64,000 nucleotides of DNA from Psychromonas marina (GTDB lineage Bacteria > Pseudomonadota > Gammaproteobacteria > Enterobacterales > Psychromonadaceae). The position numbers and the translations under genes were made by a program. This document shows, one piece after another, positions 28,406 to 36,828 of this stretch; the stretch's first letter is position 1; each line of letters opens with the position of its first letter. The DNA lies in assembly GCF_030161115.1 (NCBI RefSeq), contig NZ_BSPQ01000002.1:218318-282317 (forward strand), written 5' to 3'. The notes under the pieces are model-generated. The model saw only the letters and a list, made by a program, of their open reading frames with translations, was not told where the DNA came from and did not search any database.

Positions 28406-30184
28406 ATGTCACATAACATCATCCCTGCGTCACTGGCAATAAAATCAATGCGTGATAACGGTTATAAAACAGCTGCTCACGCAATCGCAGAATTGATCGA
28501 TAACAGTATTCAAGCAAAAGCTAAAACAGTTCAACTTCTTTGTATCGATGGCTATACCGTCAATACAAAGCGCAAACTTCAACAGTTAGAAGAAATTGCC
28601 ATTTTAGATGATGGCATTGGTATGAACCCTAAAATTTTGCAAGAAGCATTGCAATTTGGTGGTTCAAGCCATAAAGATGATCCCAATGGTATTGGTAAAT
28701 TTGGAATGGGACTTCCTAATGCATCAATTTCTCAATGTAGAAGGGTCGATGTATGGAGTTGGAAAAATGGGAAAACATATAAAACATTTTTAGATGTTGA
28801 TTTAATTGAGTCGGGTGATATTGAATCAGTACCAGTACCGGTAGAAGAAAAAATACCTTCAAAATGGTTAGAGGCAAGTAAAGCTTCTCAATCTAACACT
28901 GGTACGTTAATTGTTTGGTCAAAATTAGACCGTGTAAACTGGAAAACCAGTAAATCAATATATACGCATTCTGAGCGATTAGTAGGGCGGATGTATCGCC
29001 ATTTCATCCAAGAAAATAGATGTGAAATATTGTTCAAGTCCTATGTAAAAAAAGTAGCCTTAACGATTACTATAGAGGAAGCGTTTAAAGCTAATGACCC
29101 ACTATATTTGTTAAACAATACTTCGTTAAAAGAGCTACCAACGCCATATGAAAAAAATTGTTTGTTTAAGCAATTTGAACAGCCAGAAGAGATCGAGATT
29201 GATTTAGGTGAAGGCAAGTCATCGACAGTAACGATTACCTATTCACATGTAGATAAAGAATGTCACGGCAGTATTCGTTCACTTCCTGACATAAAAACAG
29301 AAGTAGGCGGGACTGAGTGGGGCAAGCACTGTGCCGATAATATTGGTATCTCTATTGTCCGTGCCAAACGAGAGTTAGAGCTAACTAAAATTCTTACAAA
29401 TGGAAAACCACAAGAACGCTGGTGGGGAGTGGAAGTCGCCTTTGAACCTGCTTTGGATGAATTCTTTGGTGTCACTAATAATAAACAAGCTGCCGTAAAT
29501 TTCGAAGATATTGATCTTAAAAAAGAAGCGCACTTAAATGGTTATGAAGATAACGAAATAGAGTTTCTGAAAGTATTCAAACAGGAAGATCCTTATCGTT
29601 GGTTTATGCATCAAATCGTTTCTGAGATAAAGCGAAATATTAAACACTTGCGTAAAGCAATGCCTAACGATAAACGCTTAGTCGGCTGTGTAAATGCGAA
29701 AACAGAAGTGTCTTATGCAGAAAAAGTATCTGATGCCGTTATTACCTCTCGTGTTGATGGGGGTTATAAAACTAAATCAGAAGAGCTTGCAACAAATACA
29801 AGTAAAGTAGATCAAATTTCTGAGCTGGCAAAAGAGTTTGAGTTTACAAGTAGTATCCCTCAAAAAGAAGCAAAACAAAAAGCAACTGAAACAATTGAAA
29901 ATAACCAAAAATTGAAGTTCTTGGAAGCAAAATTAGATAGTCGCGCTTTTTTTGATGTTGCGGTTAAAGCGGGTGTGACTTTAGTGACTATCAATGAAGA
30001 TCATGAGTTTTATGAGTTTTATAATAAGCTATCTGATGAACATCGTGAGTTATTGAAACTGTTACTTTCTTCATGGGCACGATGTGAAGGTGAGGCAATG
30101 GAGCGAGTGCGCCGAGATATGCAAGATATACGTGGCAATTGGGGAAGAATGCTTTCTGATTTCTTCTTCGATCTTAAATTATAA
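28406..30184 (+). CDS. GHKL-fold ATPase (MORC/Hsp90-like)
   Basis: This 592-aa protein starts with a GHKL ATP-binding domain: N-box AELIDNS (28-34), G1 DDGIGM (68-73) and G2 GIGKFGMGLP (95-104). There is no histidine-kinase phosphoacceptor region and no membrane segment, so it is of the MutL/Hsp90/MORC kind, where ATP closes a dimer clamp. The rest (about 200-590) is charged and helical. A 98-nt gap precedes it, so it may have a further promoter, but its orientation fits the operon. In a defence operon it may clamp DNA or sense a partner. Confidence 0.82.
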   Translation: MSHNIIPASLAIKSMRDNGYKTAAHAIAELIDNSIQAKAKTVQLLCIDGYTVNTKRKLQQLEEIAILDDGIGMNPKILQEALQFGGSSHKDDPNGIGKFGMGLPNASISQCRRVDVWSWKNGKTYKTFLDVDLIESGDIESVPVPVEEKIPSKWLEASKASQSNTGTLIVWSKLDRVNWKTSKSIYTHSERLVGRMYRHFIQENRCEILFKSYVKKVALTITIEEAFKANDPLYLLNNTSLKELPTPYEKNCLFKQFEQPEEIEIDLGEGKSSTVTITYSHVDKECHGSIRSLPDIKTEVGGTEWGKHCADNIGISIVRAKRELELTKILTNGKPQERWWGVEVAFEPALDEFFGVTNNKQAAVNFEDIDLKKEAHLNGYEDNEIEFLKVFKQEDPYRWFMHQIVSEIKRNIKHLRKAMPNDKRLVGCVNAKTEVSYAEKVSDAVITSRVDGGYKTKSEELATNTSKVDQISELAKEFEFTSSIPQKEAKQKATETIENNQKLKFLEAKLDSRAFFDVAVKAGVTLVTINEDHEFYEFYNKLSDEHRELLKLLLSSWARCEGEAMERVRRDMQDIRGNWGRMLSDFFFDLKL

Positions 30185-30229
30185 GATAATGATAATGTAT
30201 AAATAAATGAGTGGTTCGGGGTTTGTGTA

Positions 30230-30805
30230 ATGAGTAGTATGGAAATGTTAGATTTAGAAGAAAAGCTTTCTGGTATTAAACGTTGGAAGTTAGGCATAAA
30301 AACAGCAATACACAAACCCTTATTGATTTTATATGTACTTAATCAGTACAAGAATGGCCACCAACGATTATTTAACTTCCAGTATGAAGTTTATGATCAA
30401 CTAAAGTTTTTGCTTGAGATATATGGTCAAAAAATAAAGAGTCAGCGACCTGAATATCCATTTTGGCGTTTACAAAAAGATGGCTTCTGGGAAGTTAAAT
30501 TACAAGGAAATATTGTGCTTACCTCTAGTGGTGATGCACCTAAGAAGCAGCTTTTTGAAACGAAAGCTGAAGGAGGATTTAAAACTTCATTTTATGATAA
30601 GTTAATTAATAACAAACCTGCAATAGATCTATTATCTATTTCACTCATCAAAGACTATTTTCCACATTCTTTACACAATTCTTTAATTCAATATTTTGAA
30701 CTGAATTTAACATCTATTTCAACTAATAAGGCATGTGAAAATGCGCCTGTTCCACAATACTACAGTGAGATAATCGAAGGGTTGTGTTCTGAGTTTGAAG
30801 TGTGA
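30230..30805 (+). CDS. Stand-alone sulfur-binding-domain (SBD) protein
   Basis: This 191-aa protein matches the N-terminal SBD of ScoMcrA-type restriction enzymes, which reads phosphorothioated DNA. HKPLLILYVL (28-37) and YPFWRLQKDGFWEV (76-89) are the tell-tale segments; the Tyr-Pro of the second lies at the sulfur-contacting pocket in known SBDs. Family members usually continue into an HNH nuclease domain, but here the gene ends after about 190 aa. It would therefore be a reader without its own nuclease. It is last in the plus-strand operon, 45 nt after the GHKL gene. A broken second copy of its 3' end is at 33961-34184. Confidence 0.75.
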   Translation: MSSMEMLDLEEKLSGIKRWKLGIKTAIHKPLLILYVLNQYKNGHQRLFNFQYEVYDQLKFLLEIYGQKIKSQRPEYPFWRLQKDGFWEVKLQGNIVLTSSGDAPKKQLFETKAEGGFKTSFYDKLINNKPAIDLLSISLIKDYFPHSLHNSLIQYFELNLTSISTNKACENAPVPQYYSEIIEGLCSEFEV

Positions 30806-30877
30806 CTGATTTCTCTTATTATTTATATCCTGCATGTCTATAGGTGGTATAAATATCAATTAGTTAGTGTATATTAT

Positions 30878-30926
30878 ATAAACTATAAACTATAAACTAT
30901 AAACTATAAACTATAAACTATAAACT
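30878..30926. repeat. Heptanucleotide tandem repeat, 7 x ATAAACT
   Basis: Seven perfect copies of ATAAACT occupy 30878-30926 and end 20 nt before the ATG of the first DGQHR gene. The array lies where its promoter or leader should be and supplies TATAAA-like sequences. Its copy number could vary by slippage. Confidence 0.9.
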
Positions 30927-30946
30927 ATTAATTATTTAGGTATTTT

Positions 30947-32506
30947 ATGAAAATCCATGCATTACAAAAAAACATTGTATCTGGAAATCAAGAGTTTCCA
31001 ATATATATAGGTTTTTTAACGGCACAAGAGCTTCTTTCTGTTGCAGAAGTTCCAAACTTCAAAGATGACACCCACAATATTGATATTGCATCAAATGTAT
31101 TAGCTCCGCCTGTACAACAATGGCAAAGACCGTTAATAAAAGCCAATAAAGATAGAATTACGGCTACATTTAATGGTACTGGAGAATTCATGCCTAATCC
31201 TGTATTACTATCTGAGCGGTGTGTTGGAAACCCTCCTAAGATCCAAGTAGAGCAAATGAAAAGTGCAGCTGGCATTGCAACAGATATTATTGAGATAGAC
31301 ATACCATTGCCTTCTTCCCAAAAAGACTTTCCATTGTGGATAATTGATGGTCAACATAGGATAACAGGGTTAGGTGACTCTAAATGTGTACAAAGAGATA
31401 ACCCGATACCTGTTGTTTTATTACTAAATAATGGTGGGCAGTTTTATAATGGCAGAAACCTTGCAAAAATTTTTGCACAAGTGACTACAGAAGCAACACC
31501 GTTAGCAAGCCTCCATAAAGAGTGGTTAACATTTGCCTTTCATCTGGATGGCTACACTAAGAATAGCCCAAGTCATAAATCAATGGAGGCAGTTGCAACA
31601 CTTTGCAAGCAGTCTCTTAACAGTTTTACGAACAAACCAAATGGCTTCCATGATGATATAAGGTTTAATGATTTTTTACCAACCTCACCAAAATATTTAG
31701 GTCACCAATATGATTGTAAGTATCTTTCAAAACTTATATCTGATAATTATTACAGTGAGTCTATATTAACAAATGAGTTGAAGCCTGCTGAGCTTGCAAA
31801 TCAAATATCAATGGCATTTGATGAACTAAAAAAATGCGTCAAGCTTCCTCAAGAAAAATCTGTTTTTTTTGGTACAGGAGATTACTGCCACAAAATTATG
31901 TGTGATGCATTTATTGTTGGTGTACTTTCGTATCTAGCCAATCGAAACTCAGCACCAGACTCTGATGAGTGGGAAGATTTATTATTAAGTCTAAACTTTA
32001 ACACAACAGATTGGAATTTTTCCCAGTACGTGAAAAAAGGAACTCGGTGGGTTGAGAAATCTAAAAAATTAGCAATAGGTGTATTTAAAAGTATATTTGA
32101 ACAAGGTAGCTTGCCGGCGAAAGTATATGATATATGGGACTATTTATCAGGAGATCAGTTGTTTATAGAAATTGAATCTAAACATATTAATCAAAATGGT
32201 AAAGCTATCCAAAAAAATAGCTCAACAACAAGGGTTGAAAGAGGGGCAAAGAAAACAATACCAATGGCTAGTAGAAAGTATTTTAAAATAACTAAAAAAT
32301 CATTGAGTGCAATGCATTTTGTTATTGTTGATTCAAAAAGCAGTGTCGCAGATGCTATAAAATTTAAACCTACTGGCGAGTATTTAAAACTGCCCAAAGT
32401 TGATCTAAATAAACCTTCGCAGGACCCGTTATGTTTAACTATTAAATTTACGCTTTATGGTGGAAATGAAGAAGAAATAAATATTACATTACGTGATTGG
32501 AAATGA
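30947..32506 (+). CDS. DGQHR-domain protein 1 (DndB-like)
   Basis: This 519-aa protein has the DGQHR motif in FPLWIIDGQHRITGLGD (motif at 134-138), the hallmark of DndB and its relatives. It is longer than DndB (363 aa) and otherwise little like it; the C-terminal 180 aa are not assigned. AGG precedes the ATG. The stop overlaps the next gene's ATG by 4 nt (ATGA), so it is coupled to an HNH nuclease. It sits between the SBD gene and dndE debris, which suggests it was inserted as a cassette. Function is unknown; a DNA-binding or nucleotide-dependent regulatory role like DndB is a guess. Confidence 0.7.
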   Translation: MKIHALQKNIVSGNQEFPIYIGFLTAQELLSVAEVPNFKDDTHNIDIASNVLAPPVQQWQRPLIKANKDRITATFNGTGEFMPNPVLLSERCVGNPPKIQVEQMKSAAGIATDIIEIDIPLPSSQKDFPLWIIDGQHRITGLGDSKCVQRDNPIPVVLLLNNGGQFYNGRNLAKIFAQVTTEATPLASLHKEWLTFAFHLDGYTKNSPSHKSMEAVATLCKQSLNSFTNKPNGFHDDIRFNDFLPTSPKYLGHQYDCKYLSKLISDNYYSESILTNELKPAELANQISMAFDELKKCVKLPQEKSVFFGTGDYCHKIMCDAFIVGVLSYLANRNSAPDSDEWEDLLLSLNFNTTDWNFSQYVKKGTRWVEKSKKLAIGVFKSIFEQGSLPAKVYDIWDYLSGDQLFIEIESKHINQNGKAIQKNSSTTRVERGAKKTIPMASRKYFKITKKSLSAMHFVIVDSKSSVADAIKFKPTGEYLKLPKVDLNKPSQDPLCLTIKFTLYGGNEEEINITLRDWK

Positions 32507-32988
32507 GATCAAGAATACAAGCTGCTGAAATTTATTTAAGTGCAGTACAAAAATCTCTAAATATTGGCTGGCTTGAGACTTTTACTCTGCCGAATAAAAG
32601 TCTTTTTGATAAACTTGCTTTATTACATCCTCAACATTTGGAAGAAATAGACTTACCTTGCCATCTTAGTAAGCTCAAAGTTCAAGAAAAAATCCAAGGG
32701 AAAAGAGGGTTTCCGAGTAATAACCAAAATGAAAGCTGTAACTCTAAGTTGATATGGGGGTATACCTGTAGTTTACCAGGGAAAATGCAACAGGATCATT
32801 TGTTCCCATATTCACTAGGAGGACCCACAATTGGTGCAAATAGAATTTCATTATGTAGCTATCATAATATGGTTAAAAGCTCTGACATTCACTCTTATCC
32901 TTGGGAAGATCTAATGAATAAACCTGGTTTATGGTTAGACGCTCAAGTTGAAAGATTATATAAAGATATATTTCAATTATATGGATAA
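32503..32988 (+). CDS. HNH nuclease paired with DGQHR protein 1
   Basis: This 161-aa protein has its C-terminal half forming an HNH domain: QQDHLFPYSLGG (the D-H pair), then ANRISLCSYHNMVKSS (the N and final H-N). An isolated cysteine (GYTCS) precedes it. The N-terminal 80 aa are unassigned. I take the ATG at 32503, which overlaps the DGQHR stop as ATGA; a TTG two codons earlier is possible. It is the likely cutting partner of DGQHR protein 1. Confidence 0.75.
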   Translation: MRSRIQAAEIYLSAVQKSLNIGWLETFTLPNKSLFDKLALLHPQHLEEIDLPCHLSKLKVQEKIQGKRGFPSNNQNESCNSKLIWGYTCSLPGKMQQDHLFPYSLGGPTIGANRISLCSYHNMVKSSDIHSYPWEDLMNKPGLWLDAQVERLYKDIFQLYG

Positions 32989-33140
32989 ATAATCTTTTCT
33001 TCTGTCTGCGTATAACTATGTAGTTATAAATGTAAATTGGTGCGGTTTCGGCACACAAATGGGAAAACGCATTAAAGCCTAATAACTACTTTTAATTAGC
33101 TAAGGTATCTGACTTAGGTCATATAAAAAAATCAAGTAGC

Positions 33141-33265
33141 TTTTTATGATTTCTCAATGAAGCAATCCCATCTTCCACATGTGCAGCCCTGGCTGCCATT
33201 TTTTCAGGGTAAGTTAGTTTAAGCGTTAACTCTGTCACTAGTTGTGTTTCGCCTAACCACGTCAG
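33141..33265 (-). pseudogene. dndE remnant (third copy)
   Basis: About 125 bp match the 3' two-thirds of dndE on the minus strand, with a short internal deletion near 33205 and loss of the 5' part after the segment equivalent to CCTAACCACGTCA. It cannot encode DndE. It ends exactly at a 16-bp inverted repeat. Confidence 0.8.
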
Positions 33266-33307
33266 TTATATAGAGCATTAAAAGAATTATGTTAATGCTC
33301 TATATAA
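33266..33307. repeat. 16-bp perfect inverted repeat at dndE remnant edge
   Basis: The arms 33266-33281 and 33292-33307 are exact complements around a 10-nt spacer. There is no T-run, so it is not a clear terminator. It marks the point where the dndE remnant stops matching dndE. Confidence 0.8.
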
Positions 33308-33364
33308 TATCAAAATCAAGGTGATTAGTTGCTAATGACCTTCCCGTATAAATAAATTAAGTGC

Positions 33365-33715
33365 CTATAATGCATTTGTAAAGCTGGCTATGTTTTTATG
33401 ATTCCTCAAAGAAGCAATGCCATCTTCCACATGTGCCGCCCAGGCTGCCATTTTCTCTTTTTCATTAAGATCAGGATAAGTCAGTTTAAGTGTCAACTCT
33501 GTCACTAACTGTGTATCACCTAACCACGTCACTTTATCTAATACCAAGCTTCCATCTAACTTTTTCGCCGATTCTGCTGAGTACCTAAAATCAGACTCTA
33601 TAGAGCGATAAAAAGCGATACGTGAAGATACGTTTGGTGAAATCCCTGTAAACTGTTTTAGTTTTTTTAACTGCTCTTCGGTTGTTCTGTTTAGGTTCAT
33701 TCGGTTGGGTAGCAT
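33365..33715 (-). CDS. dndE: DndE, second full-length copy
   Basis: This 116-aa protein differs from the operon DndE (37480-37830) at about five residues. It is intact from MLPNRMNLNRTTEEQL to the stop, and the substitutions are conservative, so it may still be functional. DndE is a small DNA-binding, probably tetrameric protein required for phosphorothioation. This copy is preceded only by the 3' tail of a dndD, so it lacks the operon that normally drives it, and expression is doubtful. Confidence 0.8.
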   Translation of the reverse strand: MLPNRMNLNRTTEEQLKKLKQFTGISPNVSSRIAFYRSIESDFRYSAESAKKLDGSLVLDKVTWLGDTQLVTELTLKLTYPDLNEKEKMAAWAAHVEDGIASLRNHKNIASFTNAL

Positions 33716-33716
33716 C

Positions 33717-33958
33717 TTAATTTACCTCCAGTGCAGTGTTTTTGTTTTCTTCCCAGAAATAACGTTCTTTCAGCTTCGATGATTTGGTTGCGCCATCAAA
33801 TTGAATTTCAAAGGCATGAGATATTTCATCTTTAAAGTGCTTGTTATTAAAATAGCTTTCATCAATTTCAGTATCAGTTGATAAGATAATTACCTGATGG
33901 CTTGCCGCTGGGAAGTAATGTTCAATGGGTTTGTCTCGGTGTTTTGAATCTAATCGAT
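33717..33958 (-). pseudogene. dndD 3' fragment (about 80 codons)
   Basis: This is the tail of a second dndD, matching residues from about GRLDSKHRDK to the stop at very high identity. It is joined at 33958-33961 to the tail of an SBD gene. ATP-binding parts are missing, so it cannot act. It records a recombination joint. Confidence 0.9.
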
Positions 33959-33960
33959 TG

Positions 33961-34184
33961 AAAACTTCATTTATGATTAGTTAATTAATAACAAACCTGC
34001 AATAGATCTATTATCTATTTCACTCATCAAAGACTATTTTCCACAATCATTGCAATCTTCTCTAGTTATATACTTTGAATTGAATTTGACGCCTACCACA
34101 AGCAATAAATTATATGGAAACATTCCTGTCTCGCAATACTACAGTGAGTTATTAGAAGAGCTTTTTTCTGAGTTTGTAATGTAA
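33961..34184 (+). pseudogene. SBD-gene 3' fragment
   Basis: This matches the last 70 codons of the SBD gene (30230-30805). It has an in-frame TAG where the intact gene has the lysine codon of YDKLINN. The first ~90 nt are nearly identical and the remainder is clearly diverged, so it came from a different SBD allele rather than a recent copy. Only the domain tail is left. Confidence 0.88.
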
Positions 34185-34267
34185 TTATTTTAAGGCGTTA
34201 TATTTTTTGAATTGACAAGCAGTTGTTAATTTAAAAACATACCAACAAATAACACTCTATTCGCATT

Positions 34268-34365
34268 TGTTTTTAAAAACATTAAGATTAATGCTTGACA
34301 TTAATTACCTTGGAGCTATTATGTATTTAAGAACTGAGGTTTGTTTTTAAAAACAAACCTCAGTT
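34268..34365. promoter_or_regulatory. Palindromic operator pair around a cassette promoter
   Basis: The 14-bp palindrome TGTTTTTAAAAACA occurs at 34268-34281, and again at 34342-34355 as the core of a perfect 34-bp palindrome (34332-34365). The promoter hexamers lie between them. Two copies flanking a promoter suggest a dimeric repressor. The longer palindrome would also fold as an mRNA leader hairpin. Confidence 0.65.
34295..34322 (+). promoter_or_regulatory. Sigma-70-type promoter of the GIY-YIG/DGQHR cassette
   Basis: TTGACA (34295-34300), a 16-nt spacer and TATTAT (34317-34322) make a near-consensus promoter reading towards the gene at 34456. Transcription would start near 34330, at the edge of the 34-bp palindrome. 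Confidence 0.7.
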
Positions 34366-34455
34366 TGCAAATACAGGATGTACTGCAATGTACTCGAATT
34401 TTTATTATGAGGAACGGCTACCAACTGGACTCATAAAGTATAACGAGGTAATAAA

Positions 34456-34785
34456 ATGGGAATATTTAATATCACTAGTTTTACAAACAACTTAATTCTG
34501 CCACATGATGGAGAGTTAGGTCAAATTTTAAATGAGCTTTGTTATGAGGGTATGAGCAATAACAATGCTATCTATCAAAACCTAGAAGCAGCATATGATG
34601 AGTGTTACTTTCAAGTAATAGAGTCAGATATGTTTGATGATGTAGAAGACTTTTCTTACGAACTAAGGTCAAAACTATTAACCAGTATCGTGGAATTCCT
34701 TTCTGAATTTCCATCAAAACGGATTTTGAGTGCATTGGAGGTTAGAGGGTTAGTTGTCGCAATTATTTCTAACGTGGCTAATTAG
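34456..34785 (+). CDS. Hypothetical protein, 109 aa, first gene of cassette 2
   Basis: I do not recognise this protein. It is acidic and looks mostly helical: AYDECYFQVIESDMFDDVEDFSYELR then LTSIVEFLSEFPSK, without membrane segments. GAGG lies 8 nt before the ATG, and a strong promoter is upstream. Its stop is one base from the preferred ATG of the GIY-YIG gene. Being first in the cassette under a palindromic control region, it could be a regulator or an inhibitor of the nuclease, but no DNA-binding motif is visible. Confidence 0.7.
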   Translation: MGIFNITSFTNNLILPHDGELGQILNELCYEGMSNNNAIYQNLEAAYDECYFQVIESDMFDDVEDFSYELRSKLLTSIVEFLSEFPSKRILSALEVRGLVVAIISNVAN

Positions 34786-34786
34786 C

Positions 34787-35164
34787 ATGGTAAGTATTGC
34801 GAGTAATAATGAGATTGAATGTCTTCAATGGGTTAAGTACGGTAGCTTGACAAGTGCCGCACTAATGTCTCCTACGAAACCGGGGGTTTATGCTTTATGT
34901 ATAAACCGTAAGGTATATGGGCTATCAATCTCTGTCGATTGGGGGTATATAGGCCGAAGTGACAAGTTAAATCGAAGATTAACTGAACATTTACCTAAAA
35001 ATGAAAAAAACGACTTATTGAAAAAATGGATTTTTAGTCATTATAACAATATTGAAGTTTGGGTTGCTACTACGGCAACAAAAAAGCAATCGAGGTTAGC
35101 AGAAAAAGAGCTAGTTAGAGAATTGAATCCAACTATAAATAAAATTAAATTTACCGAGGAGTAG
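34787..35164 (+). CDS. GIY-YIG nuclease of cassette 2
   Basis: This 125-aa protein has the GIY-YIG fold: PGVYALCIN (the GIY triad as GVY, 33-35), then WGYIGRSDKLNRRLTEHL (YIG 54-56, arginine at 58 and following), and a C-terminal KELVRELNPTINK with the metal-binding glutamate and closing asparagine. It is small enough to be the bare catalytic domain. The ATG at 34787 is my choice; a TTG at 34754 with AGAGGG ahead of it would overlap the previous gene by about 30 nt. It lies 3 nt before DGQHR gene 2. Confidence 0.82.
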   Translation: MVSIASNNEIECLQWVKYGSLTSAALMSPTKPGVYALCINRKVYGLSISVDWGYIGRSDKLNRRLTEHLPKNEKNDLLKKWIFSHYNNIEVWVATTATKKQSRLAEKELVRELNPTINKIKFTEE

Positions 35165-35167
35165 AGA

Positions 35168-36769
35168 ATGAGCATAACTAATATTGTACTTAAAGAGCGA
35201 GATAAAGAAGAAATAGATACGTTAAGAACTCTCATGAAAAGACACGCATTTCATAGCGATAGCATGCTTGTTCAAAAGATGATAATGGGGGGAACTGAAT
35301 CATTTATTGGAGCTGTTGATCTTGAATGGTTTGGGAATAAAGTTAACTTTGCTAGAGAGTTACCTCTTTTTAGACGCAAACTCGATCCTGAAACAAATGA
35401 AATTATTAAGGATAAAGACACCATAGATGAAGTGCTTCAAAGACCGTTAGATTTTACCCGCGAGTCATCATTAGCGCAATATCTTATTGGAAAGCCTGGG
35501 CACAAATTCCCTGCTGTATTGGTGGTTATCTCTGAGAAGTGGGTTGATGACCCTTCATCAGATAATTGGGATGAAGAGGGGAGAGCTAAGATCAGTAGTG
35601 CAACATTTACCCCGTTAGACGAAAATGACCACTACGGTTTATTAGATGTATCAAAAAAAGATACAGACAAAGATATTTCACTATATGCATTAGATGGACA
35701 GCATCGGCTTTTAGGTGTTAAAGGATTATTGTTACTAATTAAGGAGGGAAAATTACAATTAAGGGATAAAAAGGGAGCTTACCTTGTTAATAGTGTATTA
35801 GAACGTGAGACCTTAGAGGAAATATATCAAGTAACAGAAGAAGAAATTAAAGCTCTTGCTTCAGAAAAAATGGGCATTGAATTTATATCAGCTGTTGTCA
35901 AAGGTGAAACTCGTGAACAGTCTAAGCGAAGAGTAAGATCAATATTTGTTCATGTAAATAAAATGGCAGCTAGCCTTACGCAAGGACAACTGAACCAGCT
36001 TGATGAAGACAATGGTTTTGCTTTAGTGGCAAAGTATGTATCAGTTCATCATGAATACTTAGCAAAACCTAAAGTTGTAAATATGGATAACAATACAATT
36101 AGCGGCCGAAGTGTTAATTTCACAACTCTGCAAACAATAAAGGATATGGCTGAAGGTTACTTAGGTCATAAATTTCCCTTCTGGGGGGAGTCAATTAAAG
36201 GAGTGGTTCCTATTAGGCCAAGTGATGATGAACTTGAAGTTGGTAAAAGCGAGGTTAATAACTTAATTGATAGCTTATTAACCTTACCAAATGTCGAGCG
36301 TGCGGTGCAGGGGACTAGTTCAGTCCAATTAAGAAAATTTACATATGAGGAAGTATCTAAATCTTCAGAACTCTATGGTGAAGGCCATTTATTTTTTCGC
36401 CCTGTCGGCCAGCAAATATTTGCGGCGACAATAGGTGGCATCATGTCTAAAGGCTCAACGCAGAGTTTAGACGACTTAATACATAAAATTCAAAAACTGG
36501 ATGAAGGAGGCTTCTTTAGTGCAATTGATAAGCCACATTCTGTCTGGTATGGCGTTATCTATGAACCTATTAAGAAGAAAATGCTTGTTTCAGGTAAAAA
36601 ATTAGCAATAAGGCTACTTGCTTATGTGCTAGATGGTGGCTTGGTTGATAAATCTAGAAAAGAGCTACAATCAGATTTTGCCGCAGCTAGAACTATTGAT
36701 GGGGAGACAATTGATTATGATGGTCAATTGGTCTTACCATCTAGGCTAAAATTGCCGAACCCACAATAA
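35168..36769 (+). CDS. DGQHR-domain protein 2 (DndB-like)
   Basis: This 533-aa protein has DGQHR at 176-180 in SLYALDGQHRLLGVKG. A region around FVHVNKMAASLTQGQLNQLDED follows, resembling the part of DndB-like proteins after the motif (compare ADLNKYAIKPSPS in DndB). GAGGAG precedes the ATG. It is distinct from DGQHR protein 1, to which it is only distantly similar. It is third in a four-gene cassette with a GIY-YIG nuclease. Function is unknown. Confidence 0.72.
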   Translation: MSITNIVLKERDKEEIDTLRTLMKRHAFHSDSMLVQKMIMGGTESFIGAVDLEWFGNKVNFARELPLFRRKLDPETNEIIKDKDTIDEVLQRPLDFTRESSLAQYLIGKPGHKFPAVLVVISEKWVDDPSSDNWDEEGRAKISSATFTPLDENDHYGLLDVSKKDTDKDISLYALDGQHRLLGVKGLLLLIKEGKLQLRDKKGAYLVNSVLERETLEEIYQVTEEEIKALASEKMGIEFISAVVKGETREQSKRRVRSIFVHVNKMAASLTQGQLNQLDEDNGFALVAKYVSVHHEYLAKPKVVNMDNNTISGRSVNFTTLQTIKDMAEGYLGHKFPFWGESIKGVVPIRPSDDELEVGKSEVNNLIDSLLTLPNVERAVQGTSSVQLRKFTYEEVSKSSELYGEGHLFFRPVGQQIFAATIGGIMSKGSTQSLDDLIHKIQKLDEGGFFSAIDKPHSVWYGVIYEPIKKKMLVSGKKLAIRLLAYVLDGGLVDKSRKELQSDFAAARTIDGETIDYDGQLVLPSRLKLPNPQ

Positions 36770-36828
36770 TAAGCCTTATAATTGTAAAGCCGGCCACTAA
36801 TAATGTAGCCCGCTTAAAAGGAAAAAAT

